This document shows, piece by piece, positions 35,846 to 48,264 of a stretch of 64,000 bases of DNA (within the stretch, counting starts at the first letter, position 1; each line of letters starts with the position of its first letter). This DNA comes from Duganella sp. BJB480 (GTDB lineage Bacteria; Pseudomonadota; Gammaproteobacteria; Burkholderiales; Burkholderiaceae_D). Location: NCBI GenBank assembly GCA_003416985.1, contig QVIN01000003.1, positions 310,001-374,000 on the forward strand. The letters run 5' to 3'. Below the pieces are notes generated by a model. The model was given only the letters and a program-made list of their open reading frames with translations. It was not told where the DNA came from and made no database searches. The translations under genes and the position numbers were made by a program.

Positions 35846-37478
35846 CGCTGCCGCCTTTGACGACGGCGGTCTTGCCGGAGTAGTAGTCCTTGACCTTCTG
35901 GCCGTTGGCGAACACGCCGTGCAGGTTGATGCTGGCGGGTTTGTCGGCCGGCAGGTCCAGCGCGACGACCACCTTGTCGTGCAGCGCGCCCTTGTCGTAG
36001 GTGCGCTTGAAGACATAAGGCTTCGCCTGCAGCTGCTGGTGCACGCCGGCGCCGACCGCCACGTGGGCCTTGCGGAACAGGCCCAGTTTGGCCCAATGCA
36101 CGCGCACGTCGGCGATCCTGTAGCCGTCGCGCTGCGCGTTCTGTTCAAGCTCTCCCCAGTTCATGAATGAGCGCAGCTTGGCGTCGCCCACCGCCTCCGC
36201 CACATCGAGTTTGCGCGCGGTTTCGTCGCCGTAGTAAATCTGTGCGGCGCCGGGCGCCAGCAGCAGCTTGTTCGCACTTTCGAAAGGCTTTTTGCGCGTG
36301 GCGTCGAACGGCTTGTCGTAGTCGTGCGAGTCCAGGTAGTTCAAGACCGAGTAGCCATCGAGCGCGCCGCCGTGCAGCATGTTCGAATAGCTGCTGAACA
36401 GCGATTCGTAATCCTTGGCGGCGTCGTACACCATGCCGAAGTTGATCATGCTGTTAAAGCCGTTCTGGTAGTAGTTGGCGGTCTGCCCGCCGCCCAGGTC
36501 GAACACCTGCCCTTGCGCGATGTTGTAGTTGAAGACTTCCGCCGTCATGAAGAACTTGTCGTCGCTCAGTTTCTTGTCCGGATTGGCGCGCTTCCAGTCC
36601 TCGTACGCCGCGCTGGCCACTGTGCCCAATTCCTTCCACACCTTGGCCTCGACGTGCTTGACGGTGTCGGCGCGGAAGCCGTCCACCCCGTACTTGCGCA
36701 CCCAGTCCGAATGCCATTTCATCAGGTAGTAGCGCGGCGCGCGCGGATAGCCGGTGCGGGCGAAGAACTCGTCCAGCTCCTTCACTTCGCGTTCGAAGCG
36801 CCCTTCGCGTTGCCACTTCGCCGCCAGGTTTTCCGGCAGCTCGACCGGGGTGTCGCTGTCGGTGCGGAAGTCGGGCAGGTTCTTCACCAGCGTGCATTCG
36901 ATGGTGGTCTTGGCGTCCTTGTAGGTGCACTGCGGCCCGGTGCGTACCCAATCGTCCGGCCAGACGTAATCGGTCTCCGTCACCGGGCCGGTCTGGTTCA
37001 TCACCACGTCCAGCAGCACGCGTATGCCGTGCGCGTGCGCGGCATCGACGAAGTTGCGGAAATCGTTCTCCGTGCCCAGGTTGGCGTCGACAGCGGTGAA
37101 GTCGGCGGCCCAGTAGCCGTGGAAGCCGTAGGACTTGCCGGTGCCTTCGTCGGTGCCTTCATGGATCTGCTCCACCGGCGGCGACACCCAGATCGCGCTC
37201 ACGCCCAGGCTGTCGAAGTAGCCCTCGTTGATCTTGGTGGTGATGCCGGCCAGGTCACCGCCCATGAAGCCGCGCAGCGGACCGGCATCCGCCTTGCGGC
37301 CGTAAGCCAGGTCGTTGCCGACAAAGGCGTTGTTGAAGCGGTCCGTCAGCAGGAAGTAGACGGTGGCGTTCTCCCACAGGAATGGCTGGCGCGCGGCCGG
37401 CGCGGCGATGGCGGTGGTGCCCACTGTCGCGGCGCCGAGCGCCAATGCCAAAGTCATTGCAAGGGGAGTCAATTTCAT
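35799..37478 (-). CDS. Secreted/periplasmic GH13 alpha-amylase
   Basis: 559 residues, signal peptide to about residue 26 (TTAIAA). Conserved regions are [31 protein letters not shown], the nucleophile in [13 protein letters not shown], the acid in [11 protein letters not shown] and [11 protein letters not shown]. The unit resembles periplasmic MalS-type amylases (GH13_19). It degrades maltodextrins that have crossed the outer membrane. It is the last gene of the minus-strand operon MFS-pgm-amylase, 22 bp after the mutase stop, and overlaps the EAL gene tail to tail. Confidence 0.93.
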   Translation of the reverse strand: MKLTPLAMTLALALGAATVGTTAIAAPAARQPFLWENATVYFLLTDRFNNAFVGNDLAYGRKADAGPLRGFMGGDLAGITTKINEGYFDSLGVSAIWVSPPVEQIHEGTDEGTGKSYGFHGYWAADFTAVDANLGTENDFRNFVDAAHAHGIRVLLDVVMNQTGPVTETDYVWPDDWVRTGPQCTYKDAKTTIECTLVKNLPDFRTDSDTPVELPENLAAKWQREGRFEREVKELDEFFARTGYPRAPRYYLMKWHSDWVRKYGVDGFRADTVKHVEAKVWKELGTVASAAYEDWKRANPDKKLSDDKFFMTAEVFNYNIAQGQVFDLGGGQTANYYQNGFNSMINFGMVYDAAKDYESLFSSYSNMLHGGALDGYSVLNYLDSHDYDKPFDATRKKPFESANKLLLAPGAAQIYYGDETARKLDVAEAVGDAKLRSFMNWGELEQNAQRDGYRIADVRVHWAKLGLFRKAHVAVGAGVHQQLQAKPYVFKRTYDKGALHDKVVVALDLPADKPASINLHGVFANGQKVKDYYSGKTAVVKGGSVTFGARNAVVLIGQE

Positions 37479-37500
37479 GCTGTCGTCCTTAGTTGTGGTG

Positions 37501-39228
<1,728 letters not shown>

Positions 39229-39233
39229 TTACC

Positions 39234-40559
39234 TCAGCGGGCCACCGGATCGGCGTTGTCGCGCACGGCCAGCGTCAGCACGCCCGCCATCACCATGCAT
39301 ACTCCGCCCAGCATCAGGGTCTTGACCGGATGGCCGGCGAACCAGTACTTGGTCACGTAACCCAGCAGCAGGCCGCTGACGATCTGCGGGATCACGATGA
39401 AGAAATTGAAGACACCCATGTAGTAGCCCATGCGCTTGGCGGGCAGCGCGCCGGCCAGGATCGCATACGGCATGGTCAGGATGCTGGCCCAGGCGATGCC
39501 CACGCCGACCATCGGCACGAACAGCATGTTCAGGTCATGGATGGCGTAGATGCTGAACAGGCTGATGCCGCCTATCGTCAGGCAGCTCATGTGGACGAAT
39601 TTACGGCTGGTCATGCGCGCCAGGATAGGCAGGATGAACGCGGCCAGCGCGGCCACGCCGCTGTACACCGCGAACATCACGCCCACATGGTTGCCCGCGC
39701 TCTGGAACGCTGCCGATTGCGCGTCGGTGGTGCCGAACACGTTTTCGCCGATGGCGTTGGTGGTGTAGATCCACATCGAGAACAGCGCAATCCACGTGAA
39801 GAACTGCACGGCGGCCAGTTGCACCATGGTCTTCGGCATGCGCAGGAAGCCGCCGAGGATTTCCTTGAGCGCGTGGCCCAGGCCCTTGGTGCGGCGCTGT
39901 TCGGCGCGGAAGGCTTCCATATCGTCCGGAGGGGTTTCCTTCGCGGTGAGCACGGTCCACAGCACGGCCAGGAAGTAGATCGCGCCGCCGCTGTAGAAGG
40001 AGTAGCGCACGGTGTCGGGAATGGCGCCGCCGACCGGCACGTTGCTCACGCCCAGATGGGTGAAAATGGTCGGCAGCAGCGAGGCGATCACCGCACCCCA
40101 GCCGATGAAGAAGGTCTGCATCGCGAAGCCGGCGGTCTGCTGCGAAGGTCCGAGCTTGTCGCCGACGAAGGCGCGGAACGGCTCCATCGACACGTTGATC
40201 GCGCCGTCGAGCAGCCACAGGACGATGGCGGCCATCCACAGCGCCGAGGAATTCGGCATCAGGAACAGCGCGATCGACGCCAGCAAGGCGCCGACAAAGA
40301 AGAATGGACGGCGACGGCCCCAGGTCGGGTGCCAGGTGTTGTCGCTCAGGTAGCCGATAATGGGCTGCACCAGCAGTCCGGTCACCGGCGGCGCGAGCCA
40401 GAACAGGGGCAGGTCGTCGGGATTGGCGCCCAGCGTGGAGAAGATCCGGCTGACGTTGGCATTTTGCAGCGCGAAGCCGAACTGGATGCCGAAAAAGCCG
40501 AAGCTCATGTTCCACAACTGCCAAAACGACAGTATGGGCTTGCTGCTGGAAGATTGCAT
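39234..40559 (-). CDS. MFS maltose/disaccharide transporter (MalY/SLC45-like)
   Basis: 441 residues, ~12 helices. The N-terminus ILSFWQLWNMSFGFFGIQFG followed by WLAPPVTGLLVQPIIGYLSD and WGRRRPFF is typical of the sucrose/maltose:H+ symporter branch found with TonB receptors in Caulobacter and Xanthomonas. It imports maltose or maltodextrins from the periplasm. It is the first gene of an operon with pgm and an amylase. Its divergent upstream region, shared with GH31, holds two operator-like palindromes. Confidence 0.92.
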   Translation of the reverse strand: MQSSSSKPILSFWQLWNMSFGFFGIQFGFALQNANVSRIFSTLGANPDDLPLFWLAPPVTGLLVQPIIGYLSDNTWHPTWGRRRPFFFVGALLASIALFLMPNSSALWMAAIVLWLLDGAINVSMEPFRAFVGDKLGPSQQTAGFAMQTFFIGWGAVIASLLPTIFTHLGVSNVPVGGAIPDTVRYSFYSGGAIYFLAVLWTVLTAKETPPDDMEAFRAEQRRTKGLGHALKEILGGFLRMPKTMVQLAAVQFFTWIALFSMWIYTTNAIGENVFGTTDAQSAAFQSAGNHVGVMFAVYSGVAALAAFILPILARMTSRKFVHMSCLTIGGISLFSIYAIHDLNMLFVPMVGVGIAWASILTMPYAILAGALPAKRMGYYMGVFNFFIVIPQIVSGLLLGYVTKYWFAGHPVKTLMLGGVCMVMAGVLTLAVRDNADPVAR

Positions 40560-40586
40560 GCTGCGTGTCCCCGACTATTTTGAATT

Positions 40587-40601
40587 TGTAGCAAAATAAC
40601 A
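40587..40601. promoter_or_regulatory. TGTAGCAAAATAACA degenerate operator-like site, MFS side
   Basis: A weak match to TGTAGTNNNACTACA: the left half is good, the right half has two changes. It begins 28 bp before the MFS start. Confidence 0.35.
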
Positions 40602-40676
40602 CGCGGTCCGATGCGTGTCAATTGAAAGAGTTTCCCAGTAAAATAAAGGAAACAAGCCATCCCAAGGGCAGAATTT

Positions 40677-40691
40677 TGTAGTCAAATGTAG
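40677..40691. promoter_or_regulatory. TGTAGTCAAATGTAG operator-like site, GH31 side
   Basis: The left half TGTAGT is perfect and the right half is degenerate. It ends 45 bp before the GH31 ATG. Confidence 0.4.
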
Positions 40692-40735
40692 CCAAACAAC
40701 AAAATCATAACAACCCTAGAGACCACTAAACTTAC

Positions 40736-43183
40736 ATGAAAAGCAATTCCATCGCCAAACTTGCGGCACTCTTGCCGCTGCTGGTCGTCGGCCAGGCCGG
40801 AAACGCGCAAAACGCCGACCGCCACTTCGACAGCGTCACCCGCCGCGACGGCCAGCTGGAAGTCCACGTCAGCGACGGCAGCTACGTCATCAAGCCCTAC
40901 TCCGCCGGCATCGTCGAAACCACTTTCGTGCCGAACGGCGAACAGTTGGACCCGGCCTCGCATGCGGTGGTGCTGGCGCCGGCCAACGTCAGGACCACGC
41001 TGGTCACAAAACTCAATAGCATCGAATATGCCACACCCGGCATCGTCGTCACCATCACCAAGTCGCCGTTCCAGATTTCGTATGCCTACAAGGGCAAGCG
41101 CCTGGTCGCGGAAAAGCATGGCTACATCAGGGTCAGGGACGACGCGGCCAACGGCAGCAAGGATATCAACAAGGGCGAGGCGCGCGAGCTGGAAGGCATC
41201 GAGTTCGCGCTGGATAAGGACGAGGCCTTGTACGGCGCCGGCGAGCGCGCGGTGGGCATGAACCGGCGCGGCCATCGCTTCACCTTGTACAACAAGGCGC
41301 ACTACGGCTACGACGACAAGTCCGAACAGATGGGCTATGCGATTCCGATGGCGCTGTCGTCGAAGATGTACGCGATCCACTTCGACAATCCGCAGATCGG
41401 CCACCTCGATTTCGACAGCAAGAAGAACGACAGCCTGACCTACGAATCCATCGGCGGCCGCAAGACCTATCAGGTGATCGCCGGCGACAGCTGGGAGGAC
41501 GTGGTGGGCAACTACACCAGCCTGACCGGCAAACAACCGCTGCCACCTCGCTGGGCCTTCGGCAATTTCGCGATGCGCTTCGGTTACCGCAACGAGGCGG
41601 TCGCGCGCGACACCGTCAACAAATTCATCGCCGACGATATCCCGCTCGACGCCATCGTGTTCGACCTGTTCTGGTTCGGCAAAGAGATCAAGGGCACGAT
41701 GGGCAACCTGGCATGGGACAAGGACAGCTTCCCCAACCCCACCGGCATGATCGCCGACTTCCAGAAAAAAGGCGTGCAGACGGTGGTGATCACCGAGCCG
41801 TTCGTTCTCGATACGTCCAGCAAGTGGAAGGAAGCCGTCGAGCAGAAGGTGCTGGGCACGGACGCCACTGGCGCGCCGCTGGCCTATGACTTCTACTTCG
41901 GCCACACCGGCTTGATCGACATCTTCGGCAAGCCAGGCAAGGACTGGTTCTGGAACATCTACAAGGGCCTGCACCAGCAGGGCGTGAGCGGCGTGTGGGG
42001 CGACTTGGGCGAACCGGAAGTCCACCCGACCGGCATGCGCCACGCCACCGGCGGCGCCGACCAGGTGCACAACATCTACGGCCATCAATGGGCGCGGCTG
42101 GTGGCGGAAGGCTATCAGCAGGACTTCCCGAATGAGCGGCCGTTCATCCTGATGCGCGCCGGGTACTCGGGCACGCAGCGTTACGGCATCATCCCGTGGT
42201 CCGGCGATGTCGACCGGAGCTGGGGCGGTTTGCAGGCGCAGCCCGAGATCTCGCTGCAGATGGGGATGCAGGGCACGGGTTATATGCACTCGGACCTGGG
42301 CGGCTTCGCCAACCCGGTGCTGGACAATGAGCTCTACACGCGCTGGCTGCAGTACGGCGTGTTCCAGCCGATCTTCCGCCCGCACGCGCAGGACGAGGTG
42401 CCGCCGGAGCCGGTCTACCGCGAGGACCGCACGAAGGCGCTGGCGCGCGAGGCGATCCGCCTGCGCTATCGCCTGCTGCCGTATAACTACACGCTGGGCT
42501 TCGACAACAACCAGAAAGGCCTGCCGCTGATGCGTCCCATGCTTTACGAGGAGCCGGGCAACGCCAAGGTGCGCGCGATGTCGTCGACCTACTTGTGGGG
42601 CAAGGACTTCCTGGTCACGCCGGTGCTCAAGCAAGGCGCCAAGACGGCCGATGTCTACTTCCCGGCGCGCAGCGCGTGGTTCGATTTCTACAGCGGCGAG
42701 CGGCACGCCGGCGGCGCCACCGAGGCGGTGAAGCTGAGCGACGACCACGTGCCGGTCTACGTGCGCGCGGGCGCCTTCATCCCGATGGTCAAGGTGGTGC
42801 AGACCACGCGCGACTACTCGACCAAACAACTCGAACTTCACTACTACCACGACGCCTCGGTCGGCGCCGGCGCCGGCAAGCTGTATGACGACGACGGCGC
42901 CACCGCGCAAGCCTACGAACAAGGCAAATACGAGCTGCTGCACTTCGCCAGCAAGCTGCAGGGCCGCAGCCTCACGTTGCGCATCGAATCGGAAGTGGGC
43001 AAGCAGTACGAGCGCCCGGAGCGCAGCATCGCGCTGCAAGTGCATAACGTTACGGCCCACCCGTCGCTGGTGCGTGTGGACGGCAAGCCGGTCATCTTTG
43101 TCTGGGACGAAGCGGCCAAGGTGCTGAACGTGCAGCTGCCGGCCAGCAGCCAGCCTGCCCGGAGTGTCGCCATCGCCCTCTAA
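40736..43183 (+). CDS. GH31 alpha-glucosidase, secreted
   Basis: 815 residues with a signal peptide to about residue 25 (GQAGNAQ). An N-terminal beta-sandwich leads to the catalytic barrel from PPRWAFGNFAMRFGYRNEA. The nucleophile Asp is in GVWGDLGEPEVHP and the acid/base Asp in IPWSGDVDRSWGGL, the two GH31 landmarks. A C-terminal beta domain follows from VYVRAGAFIPM. It releases glucose from the non-reducing end of maltodextrins in the periplasm or outside. The M2 peptidase follows on the same strand after a hairpin. Confidence 0.94.
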   Translation: MKSNSIAKLAALLPLLVVGQAGNAQNADRHFDSVTRRDGQLEVHVSDGSYVIKPYSAGIVETTFVPNGEQLDPASHAVVLAPANVRTTLVTKLNSIEYATPGIVVTITKSPFQISYAYKGKRLVAEKHGYIRVRDDAANGSKDINKGEARELEGIEFALDKDEALYGAGERAVGMNRRGHRFTLYNKAHYGYDDKSEQMGYAIPMALSSKMYAIHFDNPQIGHLDFDSKKNDSLTYESIGGRKTYQVIAGDSWEDVVGNYTSLTGKQPLPPRWAFGNFAMRFGYRNEAVARDTVNKFIADDIPLDAIVFDLFWFGKEIKGTMGNLAWDKDSFPNPTGMIADFQKKGVQTVVITEPFVLDTSSKWKEAVEQKVLGTDATGAPLAYDFYFGHTGLIDIFGKPGKDWFWNIYKGLHQQGVSGVWGDLGEPEVHPTGMRHATGGADQVHNIYGHQWARLVAEGYQQDFPNERPFILMRAGYSGTQRYGIIPWSGDVDRSWGGLQAQPEISLQMGMQGTGYMHSDLGGFANPVLDNELYTRWLQYGVFQPIFRPHAQDEVPPEPVYREDRTKALAREAIRLRYRLLPYNYTLGFDNNQKGLPLMRPMLYEEPGNAKVRAMSSTYLWGKDFLVTPVLKQGAKTADVYFPARSAWFDFYSGERHAGGATEAVKLSDDHVPVYVRAGAFIPMVKVVQTTRDYSTKQLELHYYHDASVGAGAGKLYDDDGATAQAYEQGKYELLHFASKLQGRSLTLRIESEVGKQYERPERSIALQVHNVTAHPSLVRVDGKPVIFVWDEAAKVLNVQLPASSQPARSVAIAL

Positions 43184-43198
43184 GCGTGTATGATTGTC

Positions 43199-43226
43199 GG
43201 CCATCGAATCGACCGGTTCGATGGCC
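43199..43226 (+). other. Stem-loop between GH31 and M2 peptidase genes
   Basis: GGCCATCGAA and TTCGATGGCC form a perfect 10-bp stem with an 8-nt loop. No T tract follows, so it is more likely an mRNA-stabilising or processing hairpin than a terminator. Confidence 0.5.
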
Positions 43227-43254
43227 TGACAAGACAATATACGGAGATAGGGAG

Positions 43255-45090
43255 ATGCCAGTGTCACCAAAAATCATCAGCACGCTGTTCGCGCTCAGCG
43301 CCATGACAGCCGCCAGCACCACCGTGTTGGCCGCCCCCGCAAAGAAACCAACCGTCGCGGAAGCCGAGCGTTTTCTCGCCGATACCGAAGAGCGCCTCAA
43401 TAAACTCAACAACGAACAGTCCCGGGGCGCCTGGGTCGGTTCCAACTTCATCACCGACGACACGGAAGCCATCGCCTCCTTCTTCGCCGAACGCTATCTG
43501 ACGGCGGCCGGCGAGGCGGCGATCGGCGCGCGCCGCTTCAACGGCTTGAAACTGCCGGCCGAATCGGCACGCAAGATGATGCTGTTGCAGCAGACGCTGG
43601 TCTTCGCCGATCCCAAGGAACGCGAACAATACGCACAGCTGCAGGCGGCGATGAACGGCGCCTACGGCAAAGCCAAGTACTGCCCGAAAAAGCCCGACGG
43701 CACGGCTGACGCCTGCATGGCGCTGGGCGAAATGGAGAAGGTCCTGGCCAACAGCCGCGACGAGGCCAAGCTGAAGGAAATGTGGGCCGGCTGGCACGCG
43801 CAGTCGCCGTCCTACAAGCAGAAATACACCGAGTACGTCGCCCTATCGAACAAGGGCGCCAAGCAGATGGGCTTTGTCGATACCGGCGCGATGTGGCGCG
43901 CGCAGTACGACATGCCGCCGGAGGCATTTTCCGCCGAGATGGAGCGCCTGTGGCAGCAGGTCAAGCCGCTGTATGAAGCGCTGCACACCTACACCCGCTA
44001 CAAGCTGCGCCAGACCTATGGCCCGGACGTGGTGCCGCTGACCGGCCCGATTCCCGCCCACCTGTTCGGGAATATGTGGAGCCAGAGCTGGACCAACCTG
44101 TATCCGATTCTGAAACCTGCGACGGGCGCCAGCAGCTTCGATCTGACCAAGGTGCTGGAAGAGCGCAAGACCGACGCCAAGCAGATGACACAGTACGCCG
44201 AGCGTTTCTACACCTCGCTGGGCATGCAGAAGCTGCCGGAATCGTTCTGGGAACGCTCGCTGCTGACCAAGCCGCGCGACCGCGACGTGGTGTGCCACGC
44301 CTCCGCCTGGCCGCTGAACGAGAAGGACGACGTCCGCATCAAGATGTGCATCACGCCGACGGCCGAGGACTTCACCACGATCCATCACGAGCTGGGTCAC
44401 ATCTACTACTTCCTCAACTACACCAAGCAGCCCTTCCTGTTCCGCAATGGCGCCAACGACGGCTTCCATGAGGCGATTGGCGACACGGTCGCGCTGTCGA
44501 TCACGCCGAACTATCTGCAGAAGATCGGCCTGATGGACAAGGCGCCGGATGCCGACGCCGACATCGGCCAGCTGCTGGAGCGGGCATTGAGCAAGGTCGC
44601 GATCCTGCCGTTCGCCTACTCGGTGGACAAGTGGCGCTGGGACGTCTACTCCGGCAAGACCAAGCCGGCCGACTACGACAAGAGCTGGTGGCAGCTGCGC
44701 GAGCAGTACATGGGCATGAAGCGCCCCGTCGCCATCGACGCCAGCGGCGCGGGCTTCGACGCCGGCGCCAAGTACCACGTGGCGGCGGACGTGCCGTACG
44801 CGCGCTACTTCCTGGCCGATATGCTGCAGTTCCAGTTCCACCGCGCGCTGTGCCGCGAGGCCGGCTATACGGGTCCGCTGCATCGTTGCTCGGTGTACGA
44901 CAACGCCAAGGCCGGCGCCAAGCTGCAGCAGATGCTGGCGATGGGCGCGAGCAAGCCGTGGCCCGAGGCGCTGAAGGCGATTTCGGGCGAGGACAAGATC
45001 GACGGCGGCGCGCTGCTCGACTACTTCGCGCCGCTCAAGACCTGGCTCGATACCCAAAACGCGGCCTTCGCGGCGGCGGAGAAGAAGTAA
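43255..45090 (+). CDS. M2-family dipeptidyl carboxypeptidase (ACE-like)
   Basis: 611 residues from ATG 43255 (GGAG directly upstream), signal peptide to about residue 26 (STTVLAA). The zinc site HELGH lies in [16 protein letters not shown], and the third ligand Glu is in [15 protein letters not shown], both M2 hallmarks. Active-site substrate residues appear near WRWDVYSGK and [14 protein letters not shown]. Bacterial M2 enzymes cut dipeptides from peptide C-termini in the periplasm. It follows a GH31 gene and precedes a halogenase, so a role in peptide or glycoprotein scavenging is possible. Confidence 0.93.
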   Translation: MPVSPKIISTLFALSAMTAASTTVLAAPAKKPTVAEAERFLADTEERLNKLNNEQSRGAWVGSNFITDDTEAIASFFAERYLTAAGEAAIGARRFNGLKLPAESARKMMLLQQTLVFADPKEREQYAQLQAAMNGAYGKAKYCPKKPDGTADACMALGEMEKVLANSRDEAKLKEMWAGWHAQSPSYKQKYTEYVALSNKGAKQMGFVDTGAMWRAQYDMPPEAFSAEMERLWQQVKPLYEALHTYTRYKLRQTYGPDVVPLTGPIPAHLFGNMWSQSWTNLYPILKPATGASSFDLTKVLEERKTDAKQMTQYAERFYTSLGMQKLPESFWERSLLTKPRDRDVVCHASAWPLNEKDDVRIKMCITPTAEDFTTIHHELGHIYYFLNYTKQPFLFRNGANDGFHEAIGDTVALSITPNYLQKIGLMDKAPDADADIGQLLERALSKVAILPFAYSVDKWRWDVYSGKTKPADYDKSWWQLREQYMGMKRPVAIDASGAGFDAGAKYHVAADVPYARYFLADMLQFQFHRALCREAGYTGPLHRCSVYDNAKAGAKLQQMLAMGASKPWPEALKAISGEDKIDGGALLDYFAPLKTWLDTQNAAFAAAEKK

Positions 45091-45157
45091 GCATTTCCTG
45101 CGGTATGATTAAGCACCCCGTCAGAGGGTGCCAAATCATATAACCACAGGAGATAAA

Positions 45158-46669
45158 ATGGGTCTTGGACTGGTGAAGAACGTCGTTATTGTCGGTGGCG
45201 GCACCGCTGGATGGATGACCGCCGCCGCGCTCTCCACGCTAATTTCAAACGGATGCAAAATCCGCCTGGTCGAGTCGGACGAGATATCGACCATCGGCGT
45301 CGGCGAGGCCACCATCCCGGTCATACGCGGCTACAACCAGCTGATCGGCGTCGACGAAAACGAGTTCCTGCGCCAGACCCAGGGCACCTTCAAACTCGGC
45401 ATCGAATTCGTCAACTGGGGCAAGCAGGGCGACTCCTACATCCACGGCTTCGGCGTGATCGGGCGCGACCAGCTGCTCGCCAAGTTCTACCAGTACTGGC
45501 TCAAGCTGTACCAGGACGGCCAGGTGCCGGACATCGAACACTACTCGATCAACACCGTCGCCGCCCGCAAGAACAAATTCCTGCGCGCCGTCAGCGACAG
45601 TACCGGCTCTCCGCTGTCCGACATCTCCCACGCCTTCCACTTCGACGCCGCGCTGTACGCCAAATACCTGCGCGGCTTGAGCGAAAAGCGCGGCGTGCGC
45701 CGCACCGAGGGCCGCATCGTCGAAACCGTGCTGCGCGCCGACGACGGCCATGTCCAGGCCATCGTGCTGGAAAACGGCGAGCGCATCGAGGGCGACCTGT
45801 TCATCGATTGTTCGGGCTTCCGAGGCCTGTTGATCGAGGGCGCGCTCAATACCGGCTACGAGGACTGGTCGCACTGGCTGCCGTGCGACCGCGCGATCGC
45901 CGTTCCGTGCGAGTCCGTCAGCCCGCTGCTGCCCTACACGCGCTCCACCGCCCACGACGCCGGCTGGCAGTGGCGCATCCCGCTGCAGCACCGCATCGGC
46001 AATGGCCACGTCTACAGCAGCAAATTCATGGAGCCGGAACAGGCCGAGTCCATCCTGATGAATAACCTGGACGGCAAGCCGCTGGCGCAGCCGCGCCATC
46101 TGCGCTTCACCACCGGCAAGCGCAAACGGGCGTGGAACAAGAACGTGGTGGCCATCGGGCTGGCGGGCGGCTTCATGGAGCCGCTGGAATCGACCAGCAT
46201 CCATCTGGTGCAAACGGGGATCACGCGGCTGCTGACGATGTTCCCGCACAAGGGCTACGACCAGCCCGACATCGACGCCTTCAACCAGGCGACCGACGAG
46301 GAGTACGCCGCCATCCGCGATTTCCTGATCCTGCACTACAAGCTCAATGCGCGCGAGGGCAAGCCGTTCTGGGACTACTGCCGCAACATGGAGATACCGG
46401 CCACGCTGCAGCGGCGCATGGATCTGTACCGCAGCAACGGCCGCATCATCCGTGGCAGCGACGAGCTGTTCACGGAAACCAGCTGGCTGCAGGTGATGCA
46501 CGGCCAGGGCCTGCGCGCCAAGGGCTACCACCCGCTGGTGGACCAGCGCTCGGCGGAGGACATCGCCGCCTTCCTGGGCAACGTCAAGGAGGTGGTGCTG
46601 CGCTGCGCCGAGCATATGCCGACGCACGAGGAATACATCGCCTCATGCTGCGCGGCGCCGCCGCTGTAA
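45158..46669 (+). CDS. Flavin-dependent tryptophan-halogenase-like protein 1
   Basis: 503 residues from ATG 45158 (CAGGAGA site). The FAD-binding GGGTAGW (13-19), the GVGEATIP turn, the active-site lysine K79 in QGTFKLGIEFVNW, the WQWRIP motif (270-275) and E341 in EPLESTS are all present. These residues are needed in PrnA/RebH-type halogenases, so chemistry may be intact. No flavin reductase or secondary-metabolite gene is near. Family members next to TonB receptors are common in carbohydrate-using Proteobacteria, with unknown natural substrate; BrvH is a characterised relative that halogenates indole. Confidence 0.9.
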   Translation: MGLGLVKNVVIVGGGTAGWMTAAALSTLISNGCKIRLVESDEISTIGVGEATIPVIRGYNQLIGVDENEFLRQTQGTFKLGIEFVNWGKQGDSYIHGFGVIGRDQLLAKFYQYWLKLYQDGQVPDIEHYSINTVAARKNKFLRAVSDSTGSPLSDISHAFHFDAALYAKYLRGLSEKRGVRRTEGRIVETVLRADDGHVQAIVLENGERIEGDLFIDCSGFRGLLIEGALNTGYEDWSHWLPCDRAIAVPCESVSPLLPYTRSTAHDAGWQWRIPLQHRIGNGHVYSSKFMEPEQAESILMNNLDGKPLAQPRHLRFTTGKRKRAWNKNVVAIGLAGGFMEPLESTSIHLVQTGITRLLTMFPHKGYDQPDIDAFNQATDEEYAAIRDFLILHYKLNAREGKPFWDYCRNMEIPATLQRRMDLYRSNGRIIRGSDELFTETSWLQVMHGQGLRAKGYHPLVDQRSAEDIAAFLGNVKEVVLRCAEHMPTHEEYIASCCAAPPL

Positions 46670-46675
46670 AAACGG

Positions 46676-48226
46676 TTAGCGCATGCCGTAGTTCGGCCGC
46701 TTCATCCGCATCGCCGCCGATGCGCAGTGGGCGTTGATGAAGTCCTCGTGGCCCGGCATCTTGGCGGCGCAGTTCTCCACCACGGTCTTGATGGTACTCA
46801 GGTGGGCTTCGATCTGCTCCTGCGGATACAGGTCCACCAGCGGATGGTAGGACTGCGGCCGCATGCCCTGCCCCAGCATCACCTGCAACCAGCTCACGGA
46901 CGCGAACATCTCGTCCTTCTCGCGGTAGAAGCGGCCGTGCTGCTTGAACAGGTCCATCTTCTGCTTCAGGCTTTCCGGCACCTCCATCGTGCGGCAGTAG
47001 TTCCAGAACGGCGTGTCGTCGCGCTCCGTCGCGTGGTAGTGCAGCACCAGGAAGTCGCGGATCTTGTCGACTTCGAAGTGCGCCTGGCGATTGAACTCGT
47101 CGATGTTGTGCTGCTCGAAATCGCGGTCCGGGAAAAGGCTCATCAAGCGCGCAATGCTCGACTGGATCAGGTGGATGCTGGTCGATTCCAGCGGCTCCAT
47201 GAAGCCGCTGGACAGGCCGATCGCCACCACGTTCTTGTTCCAGAATTTTTTCCGCTTGCCGGTGGTGAAGCGCAGCGGCTTGGGCTCGGCCAGCGGCGCG
47301 CCGTCAAGATTCGCCAACAACTGCGCGGTGGCTTCGTCGTCGCTGATGTATTTGCTCGAATAGACGTGGCCGTTGCCGATGCGGTGCTGCAGCGGGATGC
47401 GCCACTGCCAGCCGGCCGTGCGCGCGGTGGCGCGCGTGTACGGCGTGATCGGTCCGTGCGATTCGCACGGCACCGCCAGCGCGCGGTCGCACGGCAGCCA
47501 ATGCGTCCAGTCCTCGTAGCCGGTCTTCAGCGCGCCTTCGATCAGCAGGCCACGGAAGCCGGAGCAGTCGATGAACAGGTCGGCCTCGATACGCTCGCCG
47601 CTTTCCATCATCACCGCCGCCACATGGCCGTCGCCCTCGCGCACGATCACGTCGGCGATCTTGCCCTCGGTGCGGACCACGCCGCGCGCCTCGGCGAACT
47701 TGCGCAGGTAGCGCGCATACAGGCCGGCGTCGAACTGGAAGGCGTGGGCGATGTGCGACACCGGCGAATTGCCTGCATCGACGGCGCGCATGAATTTGTT
47801 CTGCGGCGCGGCCACCGCCGCCAGCGAGTAGGCGCCGAAGTCCGGCGCCAGCCCGGCCTGGTGCAGCTTGAGCCAGTAGTGGTGGAACTCGACCAGGCCC
47901 ATGTCCTGGCCGATGCTGCCGAAGGTGTGGATGTAGTTCTCGCCCAGCCGCCCCCAGTTGACGAACTGGATGCCCAGCTTGAAGGTGCCCTGGGTCTCGC
48001 GCAGGAAGTCGTCCTCGTCGATGCCCAGCGCCTGGTTGAACAGTTTGATCTGCGGGATGGTGGCCTCGCCCACGCCGACCGTGGATATCTCGTCCGACTC
48101 CACCAGGCGCACCTGGTAATGGCCGCCCAGCAGTTTGGACATGGCCGCCGCCGTCATCCAGCCGGCGGTGCCGCCGCCGACGATCAGGATCTGCTTGATG
48201 CGGCGGTCCGCTTGGTTGTGCTGCAT
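46676..48226 (-). CDS. Flavin-dependent tryptophan-halogenase-like protein 2
   Basis: 516 residues from ATG 48226 (GGAGA site). It is a clear paralogue of the convergent neighbour and shares long near-identical blocks such as WQWRIPLQHRIGNGHVYSSK. It has GGGTAGW, K83 in QGTFKLGIQFVNW and EPLESTSIHL. It lies 98 bp downstream of the TonB-dependent receptor on the same strand, past a terminator-like hairpin, so it may be expressed by read-through with it. Its gene ends 7 bp from the other halogenase stop (convergent). The substrate is unknown. Confidence 0.9.
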   Translation of the reverse strand: MQHNQADRRIKQILIVGGGTAGWMTAAAMSKLLGGHYQVRLVESDEISTVGVGEATIPQIKLFNQALGIDEDDFLRETQGTFKLGIQFVNWGRLGENYIHTFGSIGQDMGLVEFHHYWLKLHQAGLAPDFGAYSLAAVAAPQNKFMRAVDAGNSPVSHIAHAFQFDAGLYARYLRKFAEARGVVRTEGKIADVIVREGDGHVAAVMMESGERIEADLFIDCSGFRGLLIEGALKTGYEDWTHWLPCDRALAVPCESHGPITPYTRATARTAGWQWRIPLQHRIGNGHVYSSKYISDDEATAQLLANLDGAPLAEPKPLRFTTGKRKKFWNKNVVAIGLSSGFMEPLESTSIHLIQSSIARLMSLFPDRDFEQHNIDEFNRQAHFEVDKIRDFLVLHYHATERDDTPFWNYCRTMEVPESLKQKMDLFKQHGRFYREKDEMFASVSWLQVMLGQGMRPQSYHPLVDLYPQEQIEAHLSTIKTVVENCAAKMPGHEDFINAHCASAAMRMKRPNYGMR

Positions 48227-48264
48227 GTTTGTCTCCAGCTTTTGTATTGTCCGATATTGTGCAC

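Noticed and set aside
43199..43226. Hairpin after GH31 considered as a transcription terminator
   Set aside because: No T tract follows the stem, so I kept it only as a stem-loop.
40682..43270. An 862-codon minus-strand open frame opposite GH31
   Set aside because: Antisense shadow; the GH31 catalytic motifs are on the plus strand.
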